Notes under the pieces: generated by a model
Seen by the model: only the letters and a program-made list of their open reading frames with translations
Databases searched by the model: none
Told to the model about the DNA's origin: nothing
Shown: positions 1 to 11,085 of the stretch, in pieces
Layout of the letters: every line of letters begins with the position of its first letter
How positions within the stretch are numbered: the first letter of the stretch is position 1
Made by a program: the position numbers and the translations under genes
NCBI GenBank assembly: GCA_963921935.1
Contig: OY998180.1
Location: 81,651,139 to 81,715,138 of the forward strand
Origin: Galeruca laticollis
Taxonomy: Eukaryota > Arthropoda > Insecta > Coleoptera > Chrysomelidae
Direction of reading: 5' to 3'
DNA length: 64,000 bases

Positions 1-425
1 GACATAAAGGATGGACCCCTATCCTTCTGGATTTTCGTTTATTTTTTTGCTTTTCTATTAATCTTTTTACGCACAAAGCGACAACAATGCAATGCTGTGT
101 ACTTCTCAGATTCATGTTGACGGTACGCGTTAATGTAAAAAAAAATTACTCGACCGATGATCGGCAGCGACCGACCATCACCACTGATCATTCTGAAACG
201 GGTCTTAGGTATGTTTATTCACTACTTACTGGTATTTTGCGTTGCAAAAAAAAGAACAGTAAAACTAAACTTGCTTGCAACACTGCATCGAAACTACAAC
301 TGATGATACGCCGCATGTGAAAATCTCTATTTATCAAATGGCTCCGACTTCAACCGATGATCCGCAAACGCTACGGGCCAGACCGATGACCGTGCACTTT
401 TAACAGGTCGACCGATGATACGCGG

Positions 426-1064
426 ATGTGTGAACGACACATAAAACAATTAATAATAGGACGGATGGTGAGTCCTGATGATCAGTCCTTTGTGAAACGA
501 GCCTTAGGCTTCTCCAGAAAAACATTTGAAATTGAGTTATTCCACTACTACCTTCTGGACGACAGTACATTAATTTCAGTTAATGAAAGATTTGAACAGT
601 TAAATGAGTCTTTTGGTCTTTTTGTGCAATACAAAAAATATTCCGGAAAAACCTATCCTTCTCACACTTCCTGGTGATCTCCAATTTAAACTAACTGGAG
701 ATAAGATATAGATAAGAATGTGGTTACACTCGATTTTGTTTTAAATTATATCAAACATCGCAACTTACAGGAGCTGTATCCAAATGTATGGATAGCGTTG
801 CGAATATTATTGACTATGCCTCTAACGGTTACTAGTGTGGAGAGTTTTTCTAAGCATAGGCTGATAAAAACTTATCTGCGATCTAAAATATCTCAATCTA
901 GATTGACAAACTCGGCGACTTTGTCAAACGAAAATAAAATTGTTGAAAACATCAACTTTAATAACCTAATAAGAGAGTTCGCCGATATAAATGCTAGGAA
1001 AGTCAATTTATTTCATTTTATTGTTTACGTCTTTCGTATGGGTTTGAATTTGAATTACAGTTAG
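426..1064 (+). pseudogene. hAT transposase C-terminal relic (ZMYM1-like)
   Basis: Two open stretches (426-677 and 720-1064) in different frames give the C-terminal part of a hAT-superfamily transposase of the kind annotated as zinc finger MYM-type protein 1-like. The second carries the hAT dimerisation region: PNVWIALRILLTMPLTVTSV, then ESFSKHRLIKTYLRSKISQ and RLTNSATLSNEN. In family members the block reads roughly AERSFSKLK, so the leading AER is altered here. The first stretch shows the preceding helical segment (FEIELFHYYLLDDSTLISV). The catalytic core and the N-terminal zinc finger are absent, and a frame break and stops lie between the two parts. It is an old, immobile fragment. No inverted repeats were identified around it. 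The family assignment is firm; the exact left edge is not. Confidence 0.75.
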
Positions 1065-1951
1065 GGGGTGCCGATGTAGAAATCTTGCCCAGGGCGCTGG
1101 TACTGCTAAAATCGGCACTGAATTCAAGTTCTGGCTGAGTTTCTTCCGATGTATCTGAAAATGAATATGTCTCATCTACATGCGTTGTATGGTACTTGGT
1201 TTAATGAGAGTTAATGTATCCTCTAGCCATAATCAATTAACACCTGAGGTTGATTTTACTATTCCTTCTGACTATTTTTCTGATTTAATAACCACTGCTT
1301 AACCTGGGTTGGAAACATAGAAATATGATTTGCATTTTTCATTGAACGGCTTTTCAACTTTCTTGGTTTTCTACCAATAAAATGGAAATAAATTTCCACC
1401 AGGTACATTTCTGTGTGGAGTAGCCTGATATGTTTGTGAAAATGTGGTAATAACTTATTTTATGATTTATCCTCGTGTTTTCTTTAGAGCTCTTTTGAAC
1501 GAATCAGCTAAACGTTAATCTTAGCCATTAGATTGTCGATTACGCAGATGATCGTGTTATATTATTATCATTATTTTGATAAAAATGAATGAATATGTTG
1601 CTAGTGGAATTAATTAATAAAAAATTTATCTTAAATATTTGAAGCTATAGAGTAAAACGGTTCACTATTAGGAAAAATACTCGTTCAAGAAGTCCTGCAA
1701 AGTCTAAGTGAATTCTTTCCTGAGACATTTCGGGAATAACTGTTTACCAGTACGGTAGCAAAGGTCGTGACGTAATTTTTCATAGTGTTACTAAAGGTCT
1801 CTCATTAAATTTACTATACCATGAGGGGCATTACAATATCATTACCTCTTTGACTTCTGTTGCTTTCTGTTGCCGTTATTTTTGTGAATCATGTCATATT
1901 CACTATAATAATAAACGTGGTCATCGTTGCGGATGAACTTGCCCTGCATGT
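1065..1951. other. AT-rich stretch with no recognised gene
   Basis: I see no open frame with recognisable protein similarity and no repeat structure here. It separates the hAT relic from a solo LTR. Confidence 0.5.
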
Positions 1952-2657
1952 TGTCACAATCCTAAGTTACCCGGCCTTGGGACTCTCCTCAGGTGGTGAA
2001 TTCGGCCTTAGTTACACTATTTTTTATTACCTCAATTGGGATAAGGTGATTCAACAAACAAAATTTCGGGACAAATGGATTTATTTGAGACAAAAATAAA
2101 TTTACATAAGCCGTATATTCTCAATACAATACGAACAAGGATCAGTTATTACAATAAAAATGTCCAACTCAATATTTTATATCTACCAAAAATAAGTTAG
2201 GGACTTATCTTGGGAAGACTCGGGATGTACATCTCGCAGCAGTATCCACGGGTTCTGGAGCCGTCTGATGTGGAAGAGTTGGATTGTTGGTAGGGTCCGT
2301 AAGGTCCTTGGAGTGAACGGTCCTTACGGCTAGGAGAGAACTGTCCGTAAAACTTGGAGAGAACTGTCCGTAAAGGTGCGTAAAGGCTGCAGAGCAACAA
2401 GAAGAATTAATATCACCCACAAAATTATTTTGAAACTGAATGCTGAAGTTGATTATCAGTGAAGAATGAACAAAAGAGAGTGAATTCGATTTGAATCATA
2501 GTTTAAGTAGATATTTAACGATGGTAAAAACGATCACCGATATGTTCCTAATATTTGAAATAAAATGATTTGGAATTAGAGGTGGGAGTAGCCGACGAAT
2601 AAGTAACGCTCCAAAATAATTGATGAAAATAGGACCATGTCTCAGCGACATGTTACA
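1952..2657. mobile_element. Solo LTR, copy 1 (706 bp, 4-bp target duplication)
   Basis: This segment starts TGTCAC and ends TGTTACA, so it has TG...CA ends in either orientation. It is flanked by the direct repeat ATGT (1948-1951 and 2658-2661). It is homologous at both ends to the segment at 21446-22533. A shared block near the left end covers the proline-like text GGGACTCT-CTCAGGTGGTGAAT and AAATTTCGGGACAAATGG, and the right end shares a near-palindrome around ACATGT-CGACATGT. TG...CA ends with a 4-bp duplication are the signature of an LTR, most often Gypsy-type, that lost its partner by recombination. A TATTTAAA-like element read on the minus strand in copy 2 hints at minus orientation, but I do not rely on it. 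No coding capacity was recognised. Confidence 0.7.
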
Positions 2658-2937
2658 ATGTCAACAGCCTCCTATTTGTACGAAACAAATTAAAGTTAAT
2701 TGAGGCACTTGCAACCTATCTTTTCGCGGGGAAGAATGTTTTAACAATAATTTACAACGTGGCGAGTAAATGCGACGTTGTGAAGAATGCTTAAAATTGT
2801 ATCGAAGAAGCGAGAACATTTTGCGGATAGATTTTTTGTAAGATTTGCAATAAAACATTGTTCTCCTGATCATCTCTGCTGTATTCAACCCGACACTCGT
2901 TCTCCACCAAATAAAGATTTCTTGTTTGTTTTTTATG

Positions 2938-4158
2938 ATTTGGAAACTAGTCAGGGTACAAGCGGATGCACTGAGTGGGTTGCCGTTACCAGTATCTGCT
3001 GAAATTATACAAGAAGCAAGTGATTATTTAAATTTTGTTGAGAAAGTAGTACCTATTGGCAAAAATAAGACAAGACAAAAAACTAGATCTTACTTTTGGT
3101 GGCCTTCATTAGACTACGACATTATAGTCATTTAAAATAATTGTAAAGTTTGTTATAGTTTAGACCAGACCCGCCTATAGCTATAATAAGGCACTGCGAA
3201 GGGGGTCTTATATGTATGAGAGGTACATGCAGATTTTTTGGGACCAATCAAGGGAAAAATGATTTTAATTATTATAGACAGTTTTTCAAAATGATCCGAA
3301 GCTTTTATAATGGGTAGCTTTTATAATGGCTACCTCCACTATTGAAAAAGGGTGGTAGTTACCGACAATGATCCAAAATTTTGTTTCAGGTGAATGTTCA
3401 AAATTACTAAGCAATAACGGTATTAGACAAATGGAATTGCGAAGAACTCTGTAAAATCTTTTAAAATTGCAGTAAACAAGGCATGGAAAGATGGACATAA
3501 CCAAGGTGTAGGTTTAGAAACTGTAATGAATAGATATTTATTTTTTTTCTTTCGAAACTCAGTCCATTGCATCACAGGTGTTTCACCTTCTAGCCTTCTA
3601 TTCAAACATAAGGTTAGAAATCGATTTGATTTGTTACTGAATAACAATGATGACAGATCTGAAGTAAACAAGACAGAAGGTGGGAAAGGAGATATTTTTA
3701 AAGTAGGGCATCAAATATTTTGTGGAGATTATAGCAATAATAATCGCAAAACTTGGGCGGAAGCCACTATTGATGAAATATTAGGAGATAGATTTTATTT
3801 CTGCAAATTAAAATCTGAAAATTCAATATGGAAGAGGCATTTGAACCAAATTTTGCGAAGTAAAGGATCTCTTGTAGGCATTTATTTACCTCAGCTAACC
3901 CATAGTGACTACTGGCTAATGAGTGATAGTGAACAGTTGAAGCAAACAGATAGCAACGTAAATCAAGAGCAGGCAGTTTATAGTGAGGAGTTAAAAGAAG
4001 TTGTTGAAGATAAAGTAGGTGATGTTGACAAACCTAGTTGTGAAACTGTAGATAAGTCTGTAGTTATTAATGGAAAGAGTTTAGGTCATCTGCCAGCCTC
4101 TGATATTTCTCAAAGACCCAGAATGGTTATTAAACCACCGCAGAGCTTATATTTGTAA
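2938..4158 (+). pseudogene. Ty3/Gypsy pol relic: RNase H end and integrase
   Basis: Broken Gypsy pol 3' half. Near 2945 the text RVQADALSGLPLP matches the end of a Gypsy RNase H domain. RSYFWWPSLD (about 3090) is the integrase zinc-binding region, followed by a C-x2-C remnant. The integrase core follows in several frames: IDSFSKWSEAF near 3270, TDNDPKF near 3365, then a 210-codon open stretch from 3526 holding the CITGVSPSSLLF block and the C-terminal tail ending in RPRMVIKPPQSLYL, a typical pol terminus for this group. Stops and frameshifts break the core, and gag, protease and reverse transcriptase are missing. The stop codon is followed directly by a purine tract and LTR-like sequence, so the 3' end of the element is preserved. 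The final 210 codons are the best-conserved part. Confidence 0.75.
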
Positions 4159-4168
4159 TGGGGGTACT

Positions 4169-4500
4169 TGTAGTATCGTAAAATAGTGACTAAACGTCAA
4201 TTGTCATCCATCGCATGTTTTAAGATTATGTGAGATGTTATGTAGACACACACCATATTGTTCTTTTGTTTATTAAGAAAAGTTAAGTTAATTCTGCGTT
4301 CATCCTTTTATTTATACCCCCTTAGCCACCACAAACGTCTTATCCGTTTCTAATTATCATTTACTTAAGCTTGGAAAAAGTAGAAATCCCCACTTGACTC
4401 TTCAGCTGACTACGTCACAATGTCTGTAAACAAAGCATCGTAGAACGCACGCTAGTCACTGTCTATTAGTTGTTATTGGTCTGTGATCAGTATCATAACA
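4169..4500 (+). mobile_element. Probable 3' LTR of the upstream Gypsy relic
   Basis: A purine run (TAATGGGGG, 4156-4164) sits between the pol stop and TGTAGTATCG, as expected for a polypurine tract and LTR start. The right edge is placed at ATCATAACA because it gives TG...CA ends; no second LTR copy is in the window to confirm it. The right boundary is therefore a guess. Confidence 0.45.
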
Positions 4501-6190
4501 GCAGCCGCCGGGTGATGTGTTTGAGGCACGAATATAACGATTCAAGAGTGCTATTAATATGGTGGAAATCTTTAGTCAGTGGAGAAGCATATGTTCTCTT
4601 CTATGAACAAGATGACACAAAATCCCACCTTTAGGTTTAATAATTTTTTTTATTAGTTTTTAAATTGTATATTTTCATTGTGAACCAATGTCTTATTTTT
4701 TTTTCTGCAAAATTTATTTATATATTCATATATACATTGTATCCTTTTAAATATAATAAGAAATGTTTACAATAATTTCTCCTCCGATTTTGAACAAATT
4801 AAACTCAATCATTTATTCGACTTGATCTATCGGACGACAGGTAGTTCAAATGTTTGTTGCCGTTGTGGCCGTTGTTGCCGTTGTGTAAGCATCAACAAAA
4901 TAAAACGATAATTCTTTAAAAAAATGAAAACAAAAGAAATATTTTCAAAAGAAAATCATTGCTTTTTCGGATAGACTATAATAAACTATTTACAATAAAA
5001 GACAAACAAAAGTAAATATTCTTTTTATAAAATTATTTTATTAAATGTTGGAACAAACCACCATTTTGGTCCAAACTTTAATTTAATTTTTGTATGATTT
5101 CGCAACTACGGCTGGCACATAATGATTCGCTGTCTAGACAGCACAGACCAGTAAATACTGATACTGAAATGTTAACGCCTGTCTCGGTGTAGTGACGTCG
5201 AACGTATCCTAGAGGATACTACTCGAGCTATTTGATTAGAAATGTTAGAGCGAGTTTTTGCGTAACATAAAAATTTTCACTTCTAACGCTGTTAGTTTTC
5301 GACTGACGCATAATTTTTTTTTATATTTTATTCAAATACATACTGATTACTATTGTAGATAATATAACAATAGTTGAAAATTACTCTCGTTCATGAGAAA
5401 AGAAATTGTGAAATTTACTGAATGATAACTCAAAAAGGTTTACCAATTTTACTAATAAACTAGTTATTAATAATATATTTCTCATTTCACATAAATTTTC
5501 ATAGATCCAAGTTTTTCTCGTCATCGGAATCTTTTACCTTGGAATTCCCTCCAGGCAAAACGGTTGATTAGCCAATAAGAAGGAAAATTTCATTAATATT
5601 CTCATGCATCAAGCTACCTGCAATATGTTACGTCGCTATGGAGAATTTACCTTATGAAATTACGTTCACTTCACACGTTTATAAACGAACCTGAATATCA
5701 TGTTAATTTTGACTAATTTTGCCTGAGAGCAGAGAAATTTCTATGAAATTTAATGTTGTGCTGTGAAATCTGCTCCGAAAACATAAATATTGAGGTGAGG
5801 TTAAATATATATGCTTATAGAATAGCTCTCTAGCTGTAGATTTACTACTAAATTACGTTATAATCAAATTAGTTATTAATTGTAAGATTGTTAACACTTA
5901 AGAATATACTTTCTAATATCAATCAAAATTTCTCTTATAAAACTGTTTTCATGTCAAATTTACTCAAATTTGTAAGTCATATTTTGTGTGGTTTTTAATC
6001 AATAGCAAAGATAACGTTTTACATCATCTAGAGCTATTTGGTGAAACTTCTATTCCACAACAACAATAAGGTGACATTATTTGTAAAGAACAATTTAAAA
6101 TGTTTTTCCAATTTTTTTGTTTCATATTTTTACAATAATATCTGCAACAGAGAATTGGGTGATTCAGAAGAAGTACGAAACTAAAATAGG
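4501..6190. other. AT-rich stretch with no recognised gene
   Basis: No protein similarity recognised. Small items only: a GTTGCC-type short repeat around 4855-4890, a 14-bp palindrome GCTGTCTAGACAGC near 5130, and a 16-bp palindrome GTATCCTAGAGGATAC near 5207. None has an evident role. Confidence 0.4.
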
Positions 6191-6196
6191 AACAAT

Positions 6197-6440
6197 TGAA
6201 ATGAAACATTTGAGGAAAATATGAGTAAAAATGAAATGGGACAGAATCAGAAACGAACACATAAGGGACTTGACGGGGAAAATATCAATAATTAATAAAA
6301 TTGAATTGATATTGACATGTAATGAGAATAAGCCAACAAAGAATAGCTAGGAAAATAATGGAGGTAGGTAAACCAAGGAACCAGCATAGGGAGACCATGG
6401 ATTGACAAGATAGAGGAAATTGGACGAAATAAAGGAAATA
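6197..6440 (+). pseudogene. LINE reverse transcriptase C-terminal relic
   Basis: Translation around 6197 gives IEMKHLRKI, a stop, then WDRIRNEHIRDLTGK and INKIE. After a frame change it gives GRPWIDKIEEIGRNKG up to about 6435. This matches the familiar C-terminal end of endonuclease-reverse transcriptase LINEs, in which an EMRFLRR...RDRIRN block is followed by a GRPR.RW.D block. Stops and at least one frameshift are present and no catalytic domain survives. The clade cannot be set from so short a piece. It appears to be an isolated, old 3' fragment. Confidence 0.55.
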
Positions 6441-6679
6441 TTTTTACATTTCACTCTAATGAGAAAATCGATTAGTACCTAAATACTAACTACTAAAGTT
6501 GTTAAAGCATAACCAAATATATTGCAGAACACAATATACTTAGTGACATAGAAACCCGAACACACAGTAAAAAGTATTGTATCTCGGTAATATCTCGCAT
6601 GCATATCAGGGAGTTCGTAAAATATAAATGATTAGAATATAACTCCAATCGGGTGAGGATAATCTAAGTTTCTTCTCAC

Positions 6680-7060
6680 CAACTTTAATGATGGGTTGAA
6701 GCTCCAAGATTTCTTACACATTCCCTAATGCGTCTAGGCTGGCAGGTGATCAATATCCTCCTGGGGTATCTCGTTTCATGCCACCTCTATCTGTAAATTT
6801 CTTAACCTTCTACCAATTATGTCCATACATGCTCAATTGAGGACAAATCCGGGGATCTTGGGGGGCCAAGGTAGGAGATGAATTTGAGCCTGGTGAAAGT
6901 AGTCCAAGGTTTGTCTTTCTATATGTGGCCGAGCGTTACCATGCTAAAAAGTTGGTTTTTAAAGTGTCCTGAGGTAAGGAATTAGATGAGCTTTCAATAT
7001 TTCTTGAATGTGTGGATGTGCATTCTTATACTATAAGCATTTCGAATATAATCTCCGGCT
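6680..7060 (-). pseudogene. Tc1/mariner transposase C-terminal relic
   Basis: Reading the minus strand, the segment gives AGDYIRNAYSIR (about 7040), a block near 6960 with TLGHI and NQLF in shifted frames, then GNARPHIERQTLDYFHQAQI (about 6930-6880), LPWPPKIPGF, GRRLRNLQ (about 6820) and IPQEDIDHLPA (about 6770). This is the collinear DDE end of Tc1-like transposases, in which the second catalytic aspartate lies in DNARPH. Here that residue is glycine (GNARPH), and the SPDL.PIEH block holding the third acidic residue contains a stop and frame changes. The element is clearly dead. Terminal inverted repeats and TA duplications were not found, so only this internal stretch is claimed. Confidence 0.65.
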
Positions 7061-7084
7061 GGCATGTATCCGACGACATTTCAA

Positions 7085-9543
7085 TGTCAGACTAGACCAG
7101 ACTTGCGCTCACAACCTTCACATTAACTCGCGACCCCACGAAAACGGACTGGACAAAATATGTCCACTCTTTGAACGGAAGATTTAGAAAATTACTCTGA
7201 CACTATTCAAAACTCCATAATTAATGCTTATATGATGTCTTGCCCCCTTAGGCGGGTTGATCTTAATGAAGCATCCACTCCATGATGGTGCCATGAGATT
7301 GAACAGTTCAGGAGGACGGCGAGAACATCTTTCAACAAGGTGAGCAACACCAGAATCAAAGACGACTGGAACATTTAAAAGTCCTACCTCAATGAGTATA
7401 AAACAGTCAGACGAAAATAACGAGAAGCATGGAGAATCTACTGTGAGGAAATCGAAGATTTTCCCCAAGCAGCTAGACTCCAAAATGCCCTCTCCCAAGA
7501 TACCTACAGTCCTATCGGCACATTAACCAAAGAAGATGGTACAAAAACTACCAACCTGAAGGTAAGCCTTAAACTATTAATGTCAACCCACTTCCCTGAG
7601 TCCAGAACCCCAAACACGGTATTCTGGGAGGAAGAGGAGAATCACTACCCGACGGACAATGGCTCGCGTATAGCGTAATAGATCGTCGACGCAGGAAGAC
7701 TGAGGTGGGCTATCTCAAGCTTCTTCTCCTTTAGATCTCCAGGAACGAACGGCATTTATCCAGCTCTACTTCATTGGAGTCTGGATGTTTTAATGCCGTT
7801 ACTGGTGGGAATCCTCAGATCCTCATTGACACTGAGGTATATTCCAAAAGGTTGGAGATAAGTCAAAGTTGTGTTCATACCAAAACCAGGAAGAATGTAC
7901 TATTCCATTCCAAAAGCATATCGATCCATGAGCCTCACATCATTTTCAATGAAAACTTTGGAGATGCTGTATGAACGATATAAGAGATGTAGTGATTACA
8001 AAAAATCCACTGCATCCAAATCAACATGCATACACTCCAGGAAAATCCGTCGATTTGGCTCTTCATCTCGTGGCCGGTCTTATTGAAAGATCGCTGGAAA
8101 ATCAAGAGTCCACCCTGGATGTATTCATAGACAGAGAAGGCGCGTTTGATTAATCTATTCTCAAAATAACAAATGCACTTGTCAACAAGAATATCCGCCA
8201 AACCATAAATGGCCGGATATATAACATACTCTCAAAAGGAGCAATCAAAATCTGGGTAGACGGTGTCACCATCTGAGGCCTGGTTGTAAAAAGTCGTCCA
8301 TAGAGACGGGTACTTTCGTTACTACTATGGAACAAAGTCTTAGAATACTTGGTCAACCACCTCAACGATGGAAATTTCTACACAATAGCTTATGCATATG
8401 ACCTAGTGATTCTGCTAACAGGAAGATTTGAGGATATACTCTGCGCTCTAATACAAGAGGTCCTGAATATCATAGAACAATGGTGCAAGAACATTCACTG
8501 TCAATAAATCCGATAAAGAAGGAGATAGTTATTTTCGCGAAAAAAAGGAACCTCGTAAAACATCAAGCCTAAAAGCTCCTAAATACCAAACTTAACTCTT
8601 CTTCAGAGGTGAAACATTTAGGGGTCACTTTTGAGAGTAAGTTAACATGGAACTATCATCTAGAAAACAGAGTAAAAATCATATATTTCTTATGAACAGT
8701 GTCGCAGTACCATCGGCCGTACCTGGAAAATGTCGCCTAAGGCCACTGCCTGGATCTACAATGTCATCATTGGCATATGCAACGTACGGCGCGATTGCAT
8801 GGGGAGTTAAAACAAACTAGTCGAGGGTCGTTCCTAAACTGCATCAAATCCAGCGAATAGCATACCTCAACACAATAGGAGGCATGAAAACTACACCAAA
8901 TAGGGCGATGGAGATGATCCATTGTCTCCCTCCCCTCAACATACACATCAAGGAGGTTATTTTGATGATCATGACACGTCTACGCTATACCGGAATACAA
9001 CCTGATGTAGGATCCGGAGAATTGAGACGTAAGTTGTGGCGTGGGGCCCTCAGAGAGGTTCCACTGCTGCAGGCCAATACTGACTCAGTTTGACCACGAT
9101 ATGCCTTTCACAGGTCCTACAAAGTGATCTTTAAAAATAACACACAAGACCAATGGCGATGGGCGGCAATGGCAGTGTTGCTCAAACAGAGATCACTGCT
9201 ATATGCATAGCTGCAAAAGATATTACCAAAAGGAACCCCATGGTTGATAATATTTACATCCTCACGGATAGTAGACAAACATTACTAGGCCTGAACAGAC
9301 CACGTATTACATCAAGCCTAGTATTGGAGTGTCACCTGGCCCTGATCGAAGCCTGTAACAACAACGTGGTCACTTCAGGCTGGATGAAGGGCCACGGGAA
9401 ATCGAAAGGGAACCGTATTTATGACTCGCTATCCAGGAAAACAGCCTCTCAAAAACTCTTGGGACCTGACACTTCCATTGGTCTATGGACGTCAGCGACG
9501 ATTGACATATTAAAGGAATAAGTTTAAGAGTAGATGGGACGAA
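7085..9543 (+). pseudogene. Decayed LINE ORF2 with RNase H (LOA/I-like), copy 1
   Basis: This region is collinear with the better copy at 36179-38773 and extends further 5'. Before 7500 the translation shows the pre-RT segment (RTARTSFNKVSNTRIKDDW, then AWRIYCEEIEDFPQAARLQ). Reverse transcriptase blocks follow: IPKPGRM near 7885, HPNQHAYTPGKSVDLALHL near 8010, a D-x-EGAFD motif near 8140. The active-site box reads IAYAYDLVIL near 8390 instead of YADD, so a catalytic aspartate is tyrosine. From about 9150 an RNase H domain is readable: QTEITAICIAAK, ILTDSRQTLLGLNRP and GHGKSKGNRI. Many stops and frameshifts break it. Homology to the other copy stops abruptly near 9543. RNase H at the C-terminus of a LINE is typical of the I and LOA groups; the exact clade is inference. 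Confidence 0.7.
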
Positions 9544-10139
9544 CATTTCAAAATTATATTACCACGGGACACACAATCTGGATTTTCACCTTAACTATAT
9601 GTTAATTTAAGAGCACAATGCTTATTTTAATGCTACAATTTTACTGATAAAGTAGGAGTCGCGGTCTATTATCTGCATGAAAACCCATGTAGGAATGTTT
9701 TCAGATGCAAACTTATTAAGACAATACAAGATTATTCATAATTATGTTATACATCGTATTGGCGAAATTTTTTGCATGAATTATTTCTGAAAATACCTTG
9801 TCTTAGTCATTCTGGGCATTTCCTTATCAATTCCGTTCTGGCTCTTACTTCTTGTAATTGCAACATTATTCAGTAAATTTAAACAAACCCTACAGAATTT
9901 GTTGAGTACGATACGTTTAAGGATTTACGTTAAATACAGCGACGTGACCTTTGGAATGGATTTTAAGACGGTCGAGATTAATTATCGCAAAGCTACGCGA
10001 GGACAGGACGACGGCAAAGATTCCAGTAATTTCCATAGCTTCCAGTGTTTGTACAAATACCACAGTCAACCAAAAAATGGATGGTAGTTGATGTATCATA
10101 ATCAGTCTGATAATAAATTGATCCCATTTTAAATAAACG
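9544..10139. other. Stretch with no recognised gene
   Basis: No recognisable protein or repeat between the end of the LINE relic and the start of the satellite array. Confidence 0.4.
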
Positions 10140-11085
10140 GTTTTTAAGATTAAAACTAACTTTTCCGCATCTATCATAAAATTGTCACTTGTATACACTT
10201 CAGGGGATATATCGTGTCAACAAACCCAAATTTCTCCAAAAGTAACCAAAAATGCAGTATATCTGGATTTATAGGAACCGCTGTACTCGCTATAGTCAGC
10301 TGAAAATCAATAGGGTACATCTGTGAGACACCTTGAAAAATATCCAATTCGAAATTGACCACTTGTATACAATCCGGAGGCTGTATCGTATTAAACCCGA
10401 AATTTCTCCATAAAGGACAAAAATGTGGCACTTCAGATACCATAGCATCTGTTGTACTAGCTCTGGTGAGCTAAAAATCAATAAGGTACATCTATAAGAC
10501 GCCCTGAAAAATATTTTATCATAAAATGGGTATATACTCCAGAGATTGTATCGTGCTAATAAACTGAAGATTCTCCAAAAATTACAAAAATTTGGTACCT
10601 CAAGTACCATAGCAATCGTTGTACTGGCTTTAGTGAGCTGAATCTCAATATGGTTTATCCTTGAGACGCCCTGAATAATATCCAATCATAAAATTGGTCA
10701 CTTGTATATACTCCAGAGATCGTATCGTGCTAATAAACTGAAATTTCTCCAAAAATGACAAAAATGTCGTACTTAAAGTACTATAGCACCGGTTGTACTG
10801 GCTATGATGAGCTATAGGGTTGATCTGTGAGATGTTCTGAATAATATTCAATCATCAAATTGGTGACTTTTTGCACTCTGGAGGCTGTATCGTGCTAACA
10901 AACTTGAATTTCTCAAAAAATGAAAAAAATGTCGTACTTCAAGTACCATAGCATCCGTTGTACTGTCTATTGTGAGCTGAAAATCGATAAGGTTCATCTG
11001 TGAGATGTCCTGAACAATATTCAATCATAAAATTGGTAATTTGTTGCACTCCGGAGGTTATATCGTGCTAACAAGACATGTAACG
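10140..11085. repeat. Tandem satellite, about 174-bp monomer, about 5.3 copies
   Basis: Successive monomers are recognisable by a landmark of the form CACTTGTATA-ACTCC-GGAGG-TGTATCGTGCTAA, found near 10186, 10360, 10530, 10699, 10866 and 11040. Each is followed by a run of ATTTCTCCAAAAA, an ACAAAAATG stretch, TTCAAGTACCATAGCA, GTTGTACTGGCT, GTGAGCTGAA and TGTGAGA. Spacing between landmarks is about 165-178 bp. Copies differ by scattered substitutions and small indels, so the array is not freshly amplified. Minus-strand open stretches through it arise because the period is close to a multiple of three (58 codons); I do not regard them as genes. The monomer length is close to that of a nucleosome repeat, as in many insect satellites. 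Confidence 0.75.

Noticed and set aside
465..520. Hammerhead-ribozyme-like boxes (CTGATGA ... GAAAC with a short GAGCC/GGCTT hairpin)
   Set aside because: Stem II would be only about three weak pairs and I find no stem I pairing, nor a proper cleavage triplet. It overlaps sequence upstream of a transposase relic. Chance match is more likely.
1860..2099. 79-codon open frame spanning the left edge of solo LTR copy 1
   Set aside because: Crosses the LTR boundary and target duplication, so it cannot be an old gene, and shows no similarity.
2205..2420. Overlapping minus-strand small frames in the solo LTR
   Set aside because: Short, without similarity, and caused by a local GGTCC-type repetition.
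9917..10851. Minus-strand open frames through the satellite array
   Set aside because: The period is close to a multiple of three, so openness repeats with the monomer. No protein similarity.
10140..11085. CRISPR-like array
   Set aside because: Repeats are long, contiguous and diverged, with no constant repeat and unique-spacer pattern; the genome is eukaryotic in character.
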